Source: Kitasatospora sp. SUK 42 (GTDB lineage: Bacteria; Actinomycetota; Actinomycetes; Streptomycetales; Streptomycetaceae). Taken from it: DNA of 64,000 nt. Below are positions 34,497 to 42,622 of this stretch, piece by piece; position 1 is the stretch's first letter, and each line of letters begins with the position of its first letter. The stretch is taken from the NCBI RefSeq assembly GCF_015776785.2, contig NZ_LFMD02000007.1:707547-771546 (forward strand), read 5' to 3'. Below the pieces are notes generated by a model, which had not been told where the DNA came from, made no database searches, and saw only the letters and a program-made list of their open reading frames with translations. The position numbers were made by a program, and so were the translations under genes.

Positions 34497-34524
34497 GTTC
34501 GAACACCGTGGGATCCGTTCGAAC
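34497..34524. promoter_or_regulatory. Twin GTTCGAAC palindromes
   Basis: Two copies of the 8-bp palindrome GTTCGAAC (34497-34504 and 34517-34524) are exactly 20 bases apart, two helical turns, in the gap between the divergent hydrolase and Nudix genes. The arrangement looks like a cooperative operator. Confidence 0.45.
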
Positions 34525-34551
34525 CGGCCCGGAAACCCTAACCTGTCCGTC

Positions 34552-35073
34552 ATGACCAACCCTGCCGAAGAGCTGCTGGACATCGTCGACGAGAACGACC
34601 GGGTGATCGGGACCGCGCTGCGCGGGGAGGTGTACCGGCGGGGGCTGACCCACCGCTGCGTCTTCATCCTGGTCCGCGACCCGGCCGGACGGATCTTCGT
34701 CCACCGCCGCACCGACACCAAGCTGTTCGCCCCCGGCGCGTACGACATGTTCGTCGGCGGCGTGGTCGGCTCCGGCGAGACCTACGCCGAGGCCGCCGTC
34801 CGCGAGGCCGAGGAGGAGCTCGGCGTCCACGGCATCGCACCGCGCCCGCTCCTCAAGTTCCTCTTCCGGGACGACCGGCTGTCCTGGTGGTGCGACCTGT
34901 ACGAGGCGGAGTGGGACGGCCCGGTCGACCCGCAGGAGTCCGAGGTCGCCTGGCACGCCTGGCTCACCCCGGCCGAACTGGCCGAACGCCTCGACCGCGA
35001 CACCTTCGTCCCCGACGGCCGCGAGGCCTACCGCCGCTACCTCGAACGGCGCCCCGAACGACCGCTGCCTTGA
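34552..35073 (+). CDS. Nudix hydrolase
   Basis: A 173-residue Nudix enzyme of the YfcD / IPP-isomerase-like subgroup. The Nudix box fits G-x5-E-x7-REUxEExGU: GVVGSGETYAEAAV followed by REAEEELGV. The N-terminal ELLDIVDENDRVIGTALRGE is typical for this subgroup. It hydrolyses a nucleoside diphosphate-linked compound, not identifiable here. The start at ATG 34552 lies 9 bases after TAACCT, so the mRNA may be leaderless. Confidence 0.88.
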   Translation: MTNPAEELLDIVDENDRVIGTALRGEVYRRGLTHRCVFILVRDPAGRIFVHRRTDTKLFAPGAYDMFVGGVVGSGETYAEAAVREAEEELGVHGIAPRPLLKFLFRDDRLSWWCDLYEAEWDGPVDPQESEVAWHAWLTPAELAERLDRDTFVPDGREAYRRYLERRPERPLP

Positions 35074-35122
35074 GCAATCCGGCGCATGGGCCCCCGGACG
35101 ACCGCCGGATAGGGTGGCGCGC

Positions 35123-36004
35123 ATGGCCTCCCGCACGCCGTCCCCGACGGCCGACCGCCCGACCCGGACCGCCGCCGCCGCCGCACCCGACCGGGGGGCC
35201 GCCGGTGAACGGCCGCGCCGACGGCTGAGCGTGGACGAGCGCCGGGAGCAGCTGATCGCCGTGGCGCTGGAGCTGTTCAGCCTGCGGCCGCCGGAGGAGG
35301 TGTCGATCGACGACATCGCCGCCGCCGCGGGCGCCTCCCGGCCGCTGGTGTACCACTACTTCCCGGGCAAGCAGGCCCTGTACGAGGAGTCGCTGCGCCG
35401 GGCCGGGCGGGAGCTGTCGGCCCGCTTCGAGGAGCCCATGGAGGGGCCGCTGTCGGAGCGGCTGTACCGGGTGATGGGCCGCTACCTGGACTTCGTGCAG
35501 AGCCACGGGCCGGGCTTCGCCGCACTGCTCCGGGGCGGTTCGGTGGCGGCCAGCGCGGGCACCTCGGCGGTGATCGACGAGGTGCGCCGGGCCGCGCACG
35601 ACCAGATCCTGACCCACCTGGCGATCCCCTCGCCGAGCCCCGGGCTGCGGCTGACCGTACGGGCCTGGATCGCCAACGCCGAGATCACCTCGCTGGAGTG
35701 GCTGGCCGACCGCTCGGTGCCGCTGGAGGAGTTGCAACTGCACCTGGTGCAGGAGTTCGTCGCGGCGCTCACCCTCACCGCGGCCCGGGAGCCGGCGCTC
35801 GCCGTCGAGCTGTCGGCCTTCCTCGCGGACGAGAGCCCCGACGGGCCGACCGGGCGGCTGATCCAGGACCTCGCCGGGCTGTTCGCCGTCCCCGGCATCC
35901 CCGACGCCGTCACCGCGCTCGCCGCCGGGGGCTCTGCCGAGGAGTCCACCGGGGGCTCTGCCGGGGAGCCCCCCGAGGGATCCGGCACGGCCTCCGGCGA
36001 GTGA
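35123..36004 (+). CDS. TetR/AcrR family transcriptional regulator
   Basis: A 293-residue regulator. After a disordered Ala/Pro/Arg-rich N-terminus (1-35), the helix-turn-helix spans about 36-90 (VSIDDIAAAAGASRPLVYHYF), then a ligand domain, and a C-terminal tail with GGSAEESTGGSAGEPPEGSG repeats of GGSA. ATG 35123 lies 8 bases after TAGGGT (35109-35114), so a leaderless mRNA is likely; a GTG at 35114 is less likely. It lies 49 bases after the Nudix gene. Target unknown; the large unknown gene downstream is a candidate. Confidence 0.87.
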   Translation: MASRTPSPTADRPTRTAAAAAPDRGAAGERPRRRLSVDERREQLIAVALELFSLRPPEEVSIDDIAAAAGASRPLVYHYFPGKQALYEESLRRAGRELSARFEEPMEGPLSERLYRVMGRYLDFVQSHGPGFAALLRGGSVAASAGTSAVIDEVRRAAHDQILTHLAIPSPSPGLRLTVRAWIANAEITSLEWLADRSVPLEELQLHLVQEFVAALTLTAAREPALAVELSAFLADESPDGPTGRLIQDLAGLFAVPGIPDAVTALAAGGSAEESTGGSAGEPPEGSGTASGE

Positions 36005-36028
36005 TCACCTACTGATCATCAGGTGATC
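36003..36028. promoter_or_regulatory. Inverted repeat overlapping the TetR stop codon
   Basis: GATCACCT (36003-36010) and AGGTGATC (36021-36028) surround ACTGATCATC, itself containing TGATCA. It is either a weak terminator of the TetR gene or an operator for the next gene, whose promoter (GATAGGAAT, about 36056-36064) follows. Confidence 0.45.
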
Positions 36029-36158
36029 CTTCAGTTCGGCCCGGACGGTGCGCTCTGATAGGAATGGGCGGGGATCTGACGGCGCGCCGCCCCGGCGGGC
36101 CCGGTCCCACCCGGACCACCGATCGACGGCAGACGGAGCAGAGCGGGGGGCTCACCAG

Positions 36159-37988
36159 TTGACCCAGGACGTCCAGTTCAGCGCGGAGGCCAACCCCTTC
36201 GCGGCGGCCGAGCAGGTCTGCGCGACCCTCGGCACACTCACCGACGCCCTCTTCGACGAGCACACCTCGCGCCACCCGGCGGCCTCGCTGAGCGCCCCGC
36301 GCACGGCCGAACACCCCGCCGCCGAAGCGCTGTTCGGCCTGCCGCTGGCGCCCAACGGACCGGTGCACACGGCCCTCGACCGGCTCGGCACGGTGCTCAC
36401 CGCCGGGACGGCCCGCCCCGGCACCGGCGCCCGGGCCGCCGACCGGGTGACCGCCGCGCTGCAGCACCGCTACGGCGGCGGCGCGGTGCGCGGTGCCATC
36501 GCCGACCGGGGCACCACCTCGGCCGCACTGTTCCAGCTGCCGGTCACCGGCGAGTTCGCCGACGCCAAGCTGCGCCCGCCGTTCGCCCCGGCGCTGGCCG
36601 CGCTGGCGGCCGGGCAGCAGAGCCGGCAGCCGGTCGAGCTGCCGACCGGCGCCGGAGCCGAGGTCCGACTGGTCATCCCTCCCGGCTTCCACCCGCTGAC
36701 CTCCCCGGGCGGCCCCGCCGGGGCCTCCGCCCGCACCGTGCCCGCCCTTCCGGAGACCGTCGACGGGGCTGACCCGACCGGCGGGGCCGACCGCGCGACC
36801 GTGGCGGCGGCCGCCGAACTGACCGGGCACCTGGCCGAGGTCGCGGAGGAGCTGTTCAGCGCCACCGGCCCGGAGCCGCGGCGCGACTTCGCGGTGATCT
36901 CCGCGACCCTGACCGACCTGATCCGGGACGCCGGGGTCCGCTACGCGGGCGTCTGCGCGCTGGAGCTGGACGGACGCACCTCGGACGCGGCCCTGGTCAT
37001 CTCGCTCGCCCGGCACCCCCTGCCGATCACCGCCCTCGCCACCGAACTGGCCACCGTACGGCGGCACGCCGAGGTGTGGACGGTACTGCTGCCGGCCGGA
37101 CCGGCCGCCGTCCTGGTCGAGGGGCGGACCGTCCCGGTGCCCGGACCGCTGGCCGCCGACGGGCAGCGGCGCTGGGTGGTCACCTCGGCCGTGCAGGCCT
37201 TCGTACCGCTGCCGGACGGCGGGACGGTGCTGTGCGCCCAGCTGTCCACGGCGCGGCCGGAGGACTGGGAGCTGTACACGGAGGCCTTCGCGGAGCTGCT
37301 GAAGAGCATCCAGTTCGGCTGGGACGGCGAGCCGGTGGCAGCGCCCGCCGTCGCCCCGACGGTTGCTCCCGCCGTGGTGGAGGAGCCGGAGGCGGTGGCG
37401 GAGGAGCAGCCGGTGCACCTGCGCGGCACGCCGGTGCGGGTGCCGCCCGCGGACTTCGATCCCTTCGCGCCGGTCTCGGCGGAGGCCACGGCCGCAACCG
37501 GGGGGCCGAAGGAGGCCGAGGCCGGTACGGCGGACGGGGAACGGCCGAAGGGCACCCCGGTGATGATCCCGCCGCCGGACTTCAACCCCTTCGCCCTGAC
37601 GGGCCTGCCCTCACTGCCTGCGGACGGGCCCGCCGCCCGGTCCGCGGGGGGCGGGGCGGCCGCCGACCCGTTCGGTACGACGGTCGCGGCCGAGGAGAAG
37701 AGCGACCCGTTCGGCACCACCCTCGCCTCGCAGGGCCCGGCCGTTCCCCCGCCGCCTTCGGCCCCGCCGCTCATCCCGGCCCAGACCCCGCCGGTGGCGG
37801 ACACCCCGGCGGTGGACACCCCGTTGGCGGGTGAGGAGGAACCAGCTCCGAGCAAGGGGACGCCGGTGATGATCCCGCCGCCGGACTTCAACCCCTTCGC
37901 CCTGGCGGGCCTGCCCTCACTGCCTGCGGAGGAGCCGAAGGCGGAGCCCGAGGCTGACGCGGAGCCGGAGCACCGGCCGTTCGGCTGA
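36159..37988 (+). CDS. Unrecognised protein with repeated GTPV-PP-DF-PFA motifs
   Basis: A 609-residue protein that I cannot assign to a family. No signal peptide or membrane helix. The first 430 residues look globular, with LTDLIRDAGVRYAGVCALEL and a later WTVLLPAGPAAVLVEG. The C-terminal third is low-complexity Pro/Ala/Glu and carries three copies of the motif GTPVxxPPxDFxPFA, encoded at about 37428-37472, 37553-37600 and 37859-37905, the last two within about 70 nearly identical bases, plus two DPFGTT units. The start is TTG 36159, preceded by GGGGGG at 8 bases; in-frame ATG 36048 lacks a site. Follows a TetR gene; the stop is followed by hairpin copy C. Confidence 0.7.
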   Translation: MTQDVQFSAEANPFAAAEQVCATLGTLTDALFDEHTSRHPAASLSAPRTAEHPAAEALFGLPLAPNGPVHTALDRLGTVLTAGTARPGTGARAADRVTAALQHRYGGGAVRGAIADRGTTSAALFQLPVTGEFADAKLRPPFAPALAALAAGQQSRQPVELPTGAGAEVRLVIPPGFHPLTSPGGPAGASARTVPALPETVDGADPTGGADRATVAAAAELTGHLAEVAEELFSATGPEPRRDFAVISATLTDLIRDAGVRYAGVCALELDGRTSDAALVISLARHPLPITALATELATVRRHAEVWTVLLPAGPAAVLVEGRTVPVPGPLAADGQRRWVVTSAVQAFVPLPDGGTVLCAQLSTARPEDWELYTEAFAELLKSIQFGWDGEPVAAPAVAPTVAPAVVEEPEAVAEEQPVHLRGTPVRVPPADFDPFAPVSAEATAATGGPKEAEAGTADGERPKGTPVMIPPPDFNPFALTGLPSLPADGPAARSAGGGAAADPFGTTVAAEEKSDPFGTTLASQGPAVPPPPSAPPLIPAQTPPVADTPAVDTPLAGEEEPAPSKGTPVMIPPPDFNPFALAGLPSLPAEEPKAEPEADAEPEHRPFG

Positions 37989-38029
37989 GGGGCGACGGCT
38001 GGCGCCCGACGAGTGACGACCGGCAGAGG

Positions 38030-38091
38030 ACAGCCGACAGCTGACAGATTTCAGCGAACGAAATCTGAAATCTGTCAGCTGTCGGCTGTCG
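38030..38091. repeat. Hairpin repeat, copy C
   Basis: A perfect 26-bp stem (38030-38055 with 38066-38091) and a 10-base loop, built from GACAGCCGACAGCTG and ACAGATTTCAG. ACAGATTTCA (38045-38054) and ATCTGTCAGCTGT (38071-38083) are the two core halves of copies A and B, here separated by 16 bases. It lies between two convergent genes, so it could act as a terminator in both directions. Confidence 0.85.
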
Positions 38092-38136
38092 GCTGTTACT
38101 TGTCAGCCGGCCGCCGCGACGACCCGCTCCGAAGCC

Positions 38137-38865
38137 TCAAGCCCGCCGGGCCAGGTGCACCACGTCCGGCACCCCCCGGCTGACCGGCACCGCGTGGGTG
38201 ACCACGTCGGCGAACCCCGCCACCCGCAGCGCCTCCTCGAAGGCCGCGGAGGGCTGCGCGCTCCACACCGCCAGCACCCCGCCGGGCTGCAGCCGGTGCC
38301 ACAGCACCGCGAGCCCGTCCGCGCCGTAGAGCCCGTCGTTGGATTCGGTGACGGTCCAGTCCGGGCCGTTGTCGATGTCCAGGCACAGCGCGTCGTACCG
38401 CTCGCCGTCGGCCGCCGCGAGGTACTCCAGCAGGTCGGTGTGGAGCACCTCGACCCGCTCGTCGTCCAGCGCGCCGCCGGAGAAGGCGCCGAGCGGGCCG
38501 CTGCGGTGCCAGTCGATGATCGCGCTCTCGCGTTCGACGATGGCGATCCGCCCCCAGCGCGGCTCGGCCGCCGCGTACGCGAGCGAGAAGCCGACCCCGA
38601 GCCCGCCGATCAGCACCGAGGGCCCGGACCGCCCCGGGGAACCGGTCGCACCGGCGCCGCCCGTACGCTCCAGTTCGTCCAGCGCCGCCTGGATCAGCAG
38701 CCGCTCGGAGCGCCCGTCGGCGGTGTCCATCAGGAAGCAGCCGTTGGCGATGATCTCGTAGTGCCGTCCGCGTTGCCGCAGCACCACCTCACCGAACGGT
38801 CCCTCCCGTCGGTCGAGCGTGACGACGTCCTCGTGGTCGTCCCGTTCGGGCAGTGCGGTGGTCAT
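38137..38865 (-). CDS. Spermidine synthase-like SAM-binding protein
   Basis: A 242-residue Rossmann-fold protein of the spermidine-synthase/methyltransferase type. The nucleotide-binding region is VLIGGLGVGFSLAYAA (about 86-101), then IAIVERESAIIDWHR, and DALCLDIDNGPDW in place of the polyamine synthase catalytic DxxD segment. The usual N-terminal beta-strand domain is short. It may transfer a methyl or aminopropyl group; the substrate is unknown. ATG 38865; no operon partner, since the YeiH-type gene begins elsewhere and reads away. Confidence 0.75.
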   Translation of the reverse strand: MTTALPERDDHEDVVTLDRREGPFGEVVLRQRGRHYEIIANGCFLMDTADGRSERLLIQAALDELERTGGAGATGSPGRSGPSVLIGGLGVGFSLAYAAAEPRWGRIAIVERESAIIDWHRSGPLGAFSGGALDDERVEVLHTDLLEYLAAADGERYDALCLDIDNGPDWTVTESNDGLYGADGLAVLWHRLQPGGVLAVWSAQPSAAFEEALRVAGFADVVTHAVPVSRGVPDVVHLARRA

Positions 38866-38959
38866 GCGCCCTCCTCCGCGAACTCGGCGGCGGGACCGCC
38901 CCGGTGCGGACGATCACCCGCCCCGACAATAGCCGAGTTCGCACCGAGGCCCGGAGCCG

Positions 38960-40027
38960 TCAGGTGGTGAGCAGCACCCCCGCGTAGGAGACGCCCGCGA
39001 CGACCACCCAGGAGCCGAGCCCGAGCAGGGCGATCCGCCCGCCGGTGCGGACCATGGTCGGCAGGTGCACCGCGCTGCCGAGGCCGAACAGCGCGGCGGC
39101 CAGCAGCAGTTCCTGCGCGTTCCCGGCCAGCGAGAGCGCCCGCTCGGGCAGCACCCCGGTGGTCCGCAGGACGATCATCGCGAGGAACCCGGCGACGAAC
39201 AGCGGCAGGATCGGCGGTCGGCCGGCGCCCTTCTCCGCGCCCGTCCCGGCGGCTCCGCGCGCGTTCCGCCGCACCACCACGGCGACGCCCGCGACCAGCG
39301 GCGCCAGCAGCACCACCCGCATCAGCTTGACCAGCACGGCCTCGCGCAGCGCCCCGGCCCCGCCGGTCTGCGCGGTGGCGACCACCTGCCCGACGTCGTG
39401 CACGCTCGCGCCGACCCAGCGGCCGAACTCCACCTCACCGAGCCCGAGCGGGTGTTGGAGCAGCGGCAGCACGGCGATCGCCAGCGTCCCGCACAGGGTG
39501 ACCAGCGCGACGGAGGAGGCGACGTCCTCCTCCTCGCTGCCGGCCGCCTGGCTGACGGCGCCGATCGCCGAGGCCCCGCAGATCGAGTACCCGGTGGCGA
39601 CGAGCAGCGGCTGGTCCCCGGGCAGCCCGAGCCGCCGGCCCAGCCACATCGTCCCGGCGAAGGTGGCCGCGACCACCGTGAGCACCATCGCGACGGTGGT
39701 CCAGCCGAGGCCGAGCACGTCGTCCAGGCTGAGCTTGAGCCCGAGGAGCACGATCCCGAGCCGCATCAGCCGCTTCCCGGCCATCGAGAGTCCCGGCCGG
39801 GCGACCCCGCGGACCACCGGGCGCAGCCCGGGCAGGTGGGCGGCCGCCATGCCGAGCACGACGGCGGCGGTGAGCTCGGGCACGGCGGGGACGGCCGTGT
39901 GGACGGCGACCGCGGTGGCCACCCCGACGGCCGCGAGCAGCAGTCCGGGGGCGTCCCCGCGCAGTGGGGGCAGTGAGCGGGTGCGGGTGGTGCGCTGCCG
40001 GAGGGAGAGTGCCACGCCGCCGCTCAC
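38960..40027 (-). CDS. YeiH family putative sulfate/sulfur-oxyanion exporter
   Basis: Membrane protein of 355 residues with about ten hydrophobic segments, of the UPF0324/YeiH family annotated as putative sulfate exporter. Family landmarks are GLKLSLDDVLGLG, ATGYSICGASAIGAV and ASVHDVGQVVATA. GTG 40027 overlaps the cysteine dioxygenase stop as GTGA and is preferred; GTG 40015 has a better-spaced AGGAG and is the alternative. Coupling with cysteine dioxygenase suggests that it exports sulfite or sulfate, or an organosulfur product, from cysteine oxidation. Confidence 0.85.
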   Translation of the reverse strand: MSGGVALSLRQRTTRTRSLPPLRGDAPGLLLAAVGVATAVAVHTAVPAVPELTAAVVLGMAAAHLPGLRPVVRGVARPGLSMAGKRLMRLGIVLLGLKLSLDDVLGLGWTTVAMVLTVVAATFAGTMWLGRRLGLPGDQPLLVATGYSICGASAIGAVSQAAGSEEEDVASSVALVTLCGTLAIAVLPLLQHPLGLGEVEFGRWVGASVHDVGQVVATAQTGGAGALREAVLVKLMRVVLLAPLVAGVAVVVRRNARGAAGTGAEKGAGRPPILPLFVAGFLAMIVLRTTGVLPERALSLAGNAQELLLAAALFGLGSAVHLPTMVRTGGRIALLGLGSWVVVAGVSYAGVLLTT

Positions 40028-40605
40028 CGCTCCTGGTCGGCGGGCAGCCGGTAGACCCGCCGGATGCTGGTGCCGAGCCGCGAGATGTCCGCGCCGTACA
40101 CGTGGACGGAGATGGCGGTGCTGCCGCACGCGTTGCGCACCAGGTGGATGTCGCCGGGCGGGGCGAAGGCGGCGACGGTCCCGGCCGGGCCCGCCACGTG
40201 CTCGGTCTCGACCAGCCGGGAGCTGCGCCCGTCGGAGACCAGCCGGTAGCGGGTCTCGCTCTCCTGGCCCTGGTGGACGCCGGCCACGCACCAGGAGACG
40301 TGGTCGTGGATCGGGGTCTGCTGTCCGGGCAGCCAGACCAGGGCCACGACGGAGAAGCCGCCGTCCTCCTCGGCGTGCAGGACGTGCTGGCGGTAGCGCC
40401 GCGGGTCGCCCTCGCGCTGGGCGGGGGTGAGCAGCGCGTCGGGCCCGTCGGGCGCGGCGAGCAGGTGCGGGGCGAGGCGCTCGCCGACCAGGTAGGCGGT
40501 GAGTTCCGGGGGCAGTCCGCGGTCGACGACAGCGCGGATCTCACTGATCAGCGCGGTCATCCGCTCGGTGAGCCGCTCGCTGCCGACCGTGGCTGGGGGT
40601 GTCAT
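40024..40605 (-). CDS. cdo: Cysteine dioxygenase type I
   Basis: Cupin iron enzyme of 193 residues that oxidises L-cysteine to cysteine sulfinate. Iron ligands are visible as His100 and His102 in PIHDHVSW and His154 in GDIHLVRN. Cys106 follows in the first motif (SWCVAGV). Length is typical. The ATG 40605 start is separated from the LysR gene (same strand, upstream) by 101 bases that contain a TAAG-N-CTTA element. First gene of a two-gene operon with the YeiH-type exporter. Confidence 0.88.
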   Translation of the reverse strand: MTPPATVGSERLTERMTALISEIRAVVDRGLPPELTAYLVGERLAPHLLAAPDGPDALLTPAQREGDPRRYRQHVLHAEEDGGFSVVALVWLPGQQTPIHDHVSWCVAGVHQGQESETRYRLVSDGRSSRLVETEHVAGPAGTVAAFAPPGDIHLVRNACGSTAISVHVYGADISRLGTSIRRVYRLPADQER

Positions 40606-40652
40606 ACCAGCAGGTTCGAACGGACCGACCTATCACGTCCAAGGAGGGTTCG

Positions 40653-40677
40653 TAAGCAATACCCCCACTAGCACTTA
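40653..40677. promoter_or_regulatory. Putative LysR-type site upstream of cdo
   Basis: TAAGC (40653-40657) and GCACTTA (40671-40677) form an interrupted dyad in an AT-rich stretch 50-70 bases upstream of the cysteine dioxygenase start, the size expected for LysR-family binding. The lysR gene ends 30 bases away. Confidence 0.35.
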
Positions 40678-40706
40678 TACATGGGCGCCTTACGGGACGC
40701 TCCGGC

Positions 40707-41621
40707 TCAGCACCCGACCCGGCTCGCCGCCGCCTGCCGCAGGTGGTCCAGCACCAGTCCGGTGGCCGGGATCCGCCGGTGCTCGCGCAGCACGTACGCG
40801 CTCACCTGCCGGCGCAGGTGCGGTTCGACGGCCCGTCCGGTGACCTTGCGGTGGCACATGAAGGAGAGCACCAGCGCGGGCATCAGCGCGATCCCGACCC
40901 CGGCGGCGACCAGACTCTGCACGGCGAGGTTGTCGTCGGTGGAGAACACGATGTCGGGCGCGAAGCCCTCCTCCGCGCAGACGTGCAGCAGGTTGGCCCG
41001 GCAGCGCGGGCAGCCGGCGATCCAGCGCTCGCCGTGCAGGTCGGCCAGCCGTACGGCGTGTCGGCGGCCGAGCGGGTGCCCGACCGGCAGCAGCACGGTG
41101 AGCAGGTCCTCCATCAGCGGGATCTCGTCCAGGCCCTCCGGCACCTCGGTCACCCCGCCCGGGTAGCGGAAGGACAGCGCGATGTCGCACTCCCCGCGCA
41201 GCAGCCGCTGGACGGAGTCCGGCGGCTCGGCCTCCAGCAGTTCGACCCGTACGCCCGGGTGCTCGGCGAGCAGCCGGGCCATCGCCTCGGGTATCAGGGT
41301 GGCGTTGGCGCTGGGGAAGGCGCAGACCCGGACCCTCCCGGCGCGCAGCCGGGCGAGTGCGGCGAGCTGCTGCTGGGCGGCGGACATGCTGCCGAGGATC
41401 AGCTCGGCGTGCCGGGAGAGCGCCTCACCGGCCTCGGTGAGGCGCAGGCCGCGCCCGGCGCGGGTGAACAGCGGGACGCCGACGGTGCGTTCGAGGGCCT
41501 TCATCTGCTGGGTGACGGCGGGCTGGGTGTAGCCGAGCTCGCGGGCGGCGGCCGAGTAGGAGCCGGCCCGGACGACCCGGTGGAACGTCCTGATGTGCCG
41601 CGAGTCGAACACCGGTTCCAT
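40707..41621 (-). CDS. LysR family transcriptional regulator
   Basis: A 304-residue LysR-type regulator. The N-terminal winged helix includes FHRVVRAGSYSAAARELGYT and QPAVTQQMKALERTVGVPLF, followed by the effector domain. The C-terminal half has four cysteines in CPRCRANLLHVC (about residues 204-215) that might sense sulfur or redox state; this is inference. ATG 41621 is preceded by GGAGGGG. It reads in the same direction as cdo-yeiH just downstream, so it probably controls that operon in response to cysteine or a derivative. Confidence 0.9.
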   Translation of the reverse strand: MEPVFDSRHIRTFHRVVRAGSYSAAARELGYTQPAVTQQMKALERTVGVPLFTRAGRGLRLTEAGEALSRHAELILGSMSAAQQQLAALARLRAGRVRVCAFPSANATLIPEAMARLLAEHPGVRVELLEAEPPDSVQRLLRGECDIALSFRYPGGVTEVPEGLDEIPLMEDLLTVLLPVGHPLGRRHAVRLADLHGERWIAGCPRCRANLLHVCAEEGFAPDIVFSTDDNLAVQSLVAAGVGIALMPALVLSFMCHRKVTGRAVEPHLRRQVSAYVLREHRRIPATGLVLDHLRQAAASRVGC

Positions 41622-41752
41622 GGCCCCTCCGCCCGGTCGCCCCGATCCGGGCCGCTGTCGCGGCCCCGCCAACCCTCGCAATCATAAGAGGAATTTGGAG
41701 GAGTAGGCCCCGACCCCATTGACACCTATGGTTCAGCGTAGGACCAGGACCC

Positions 41753-42622
41753 TCACTGCTGCGCCGCGGGCGGCAGTCCCATCGCCACCCCCGCCTTCAC
41801 CACCGGCGCCCCGCCGCGCATGCTCGGGCTGCGCCGACTGCGCCGCTCGACCCAGCGGGCGAGCCAGGACAGCAGCAGGCACATGCCGATGTAGATCGGC
41901 GCGATCACCATCACCACCGGGATGAACGGCAGGTCGTAGTCCAGGTTGGTGGCGATCAGCTTGCCCGCGTGCAGGAACTCCTCGTAGGTGATCAGGAACC
42001 CCAGCGAGGTGTCCTTGAGTGCCACCACCAGCTGGCTGATGATCGCCGGCAGCATCGCCCGGCAGGCCTGCGGCACCAGCACGTACGTCATCACCTGGGT
42101 CTTGCGCATCCCGAGCGCGTAGGCCGCCTCCCGCTGCCCCTTGGGCACCGCGAGCACACCGGCCCGGAACACCTCGGCCAGCACCGAGCCGTTGTAGAGC
42201 ACCAGTCCGGCCACCAGCGCCCACAGCGGCTGCACCTTGAGGGCGACGAAGACGAAGAAGATCATCACCAGCAGCGGCATGGCCCGGAAGAACTCCACCA
42301 CCAGGGTGGCGAACCAGCGCACCACCCGGTGGTCGGACAGCCGCCCGGCGGCGAACAGCGCACCGAAGGGCAGCGCGAACAGCACCGTCCAGCCGAAGGC
42401 CCGCAGGGTGTTGCCCAGCCCGCGCAGCAGCAGGTCCTGCACCCCCCGGTACTGGAAGGGCTCCCACTTCGCGGCGGTGAACTGGTGGGTGTGGAACAGC
42501 ATGTAGACGACCCAGCCGATCAGCGCCGCGATCAGCAACAGCGCCATCCAGCCGTACGTCCGGTGCCGGGCGAGCGCCCTGGGACCGGGGATGTCGTACA
42601 GCGCCGAGGATTCAACGGTCAT
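41753..42622 (-). CDS. gluD: Glutamate ABC transporter permease GluD-like
   Basis: HisM-type permease of 289 residues with about five hydrophobic segments and the EAA loop REAAYALGMRKTQVMTYVLVP. The C-terminal tail is basic (WVERRSRRSPSMRGG). ATG 42622 overlaps the gluC stop as ATGA. Last gene of the lapA-gluA-gluB-gluC-gluD unit. The order matches the gluABCD operon of streptomycetes and corynebacteria, in which the complex imports glutamate. Confidence 0.9.
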   Translation of the reverse strand: MTVESSALYDIPGPRALARHRTYGWMALLLIAALIGWVVYMLFHTHQFTAAKWEPFQYRGVQDLLLRGLGNTLRAFGWTVLFALPFGALFAAGRLSDHRVVRWFATLVVEFFRAMPLLVMIFFVFVALKVQPLWALVAGLVLYNGSVLAEVFRAGVLAVPKGQREAAYALGMRKTQVMTYVLVPQACRAMLPAIISQLVVALKDTSLGFLITYEEFLHAGKLIATNLDYDLPFIPVVMVIAPIYIGMCLLLSWLARWVERRSRRSPSMRGGAPVVKAGVAMGLPPAAQQ

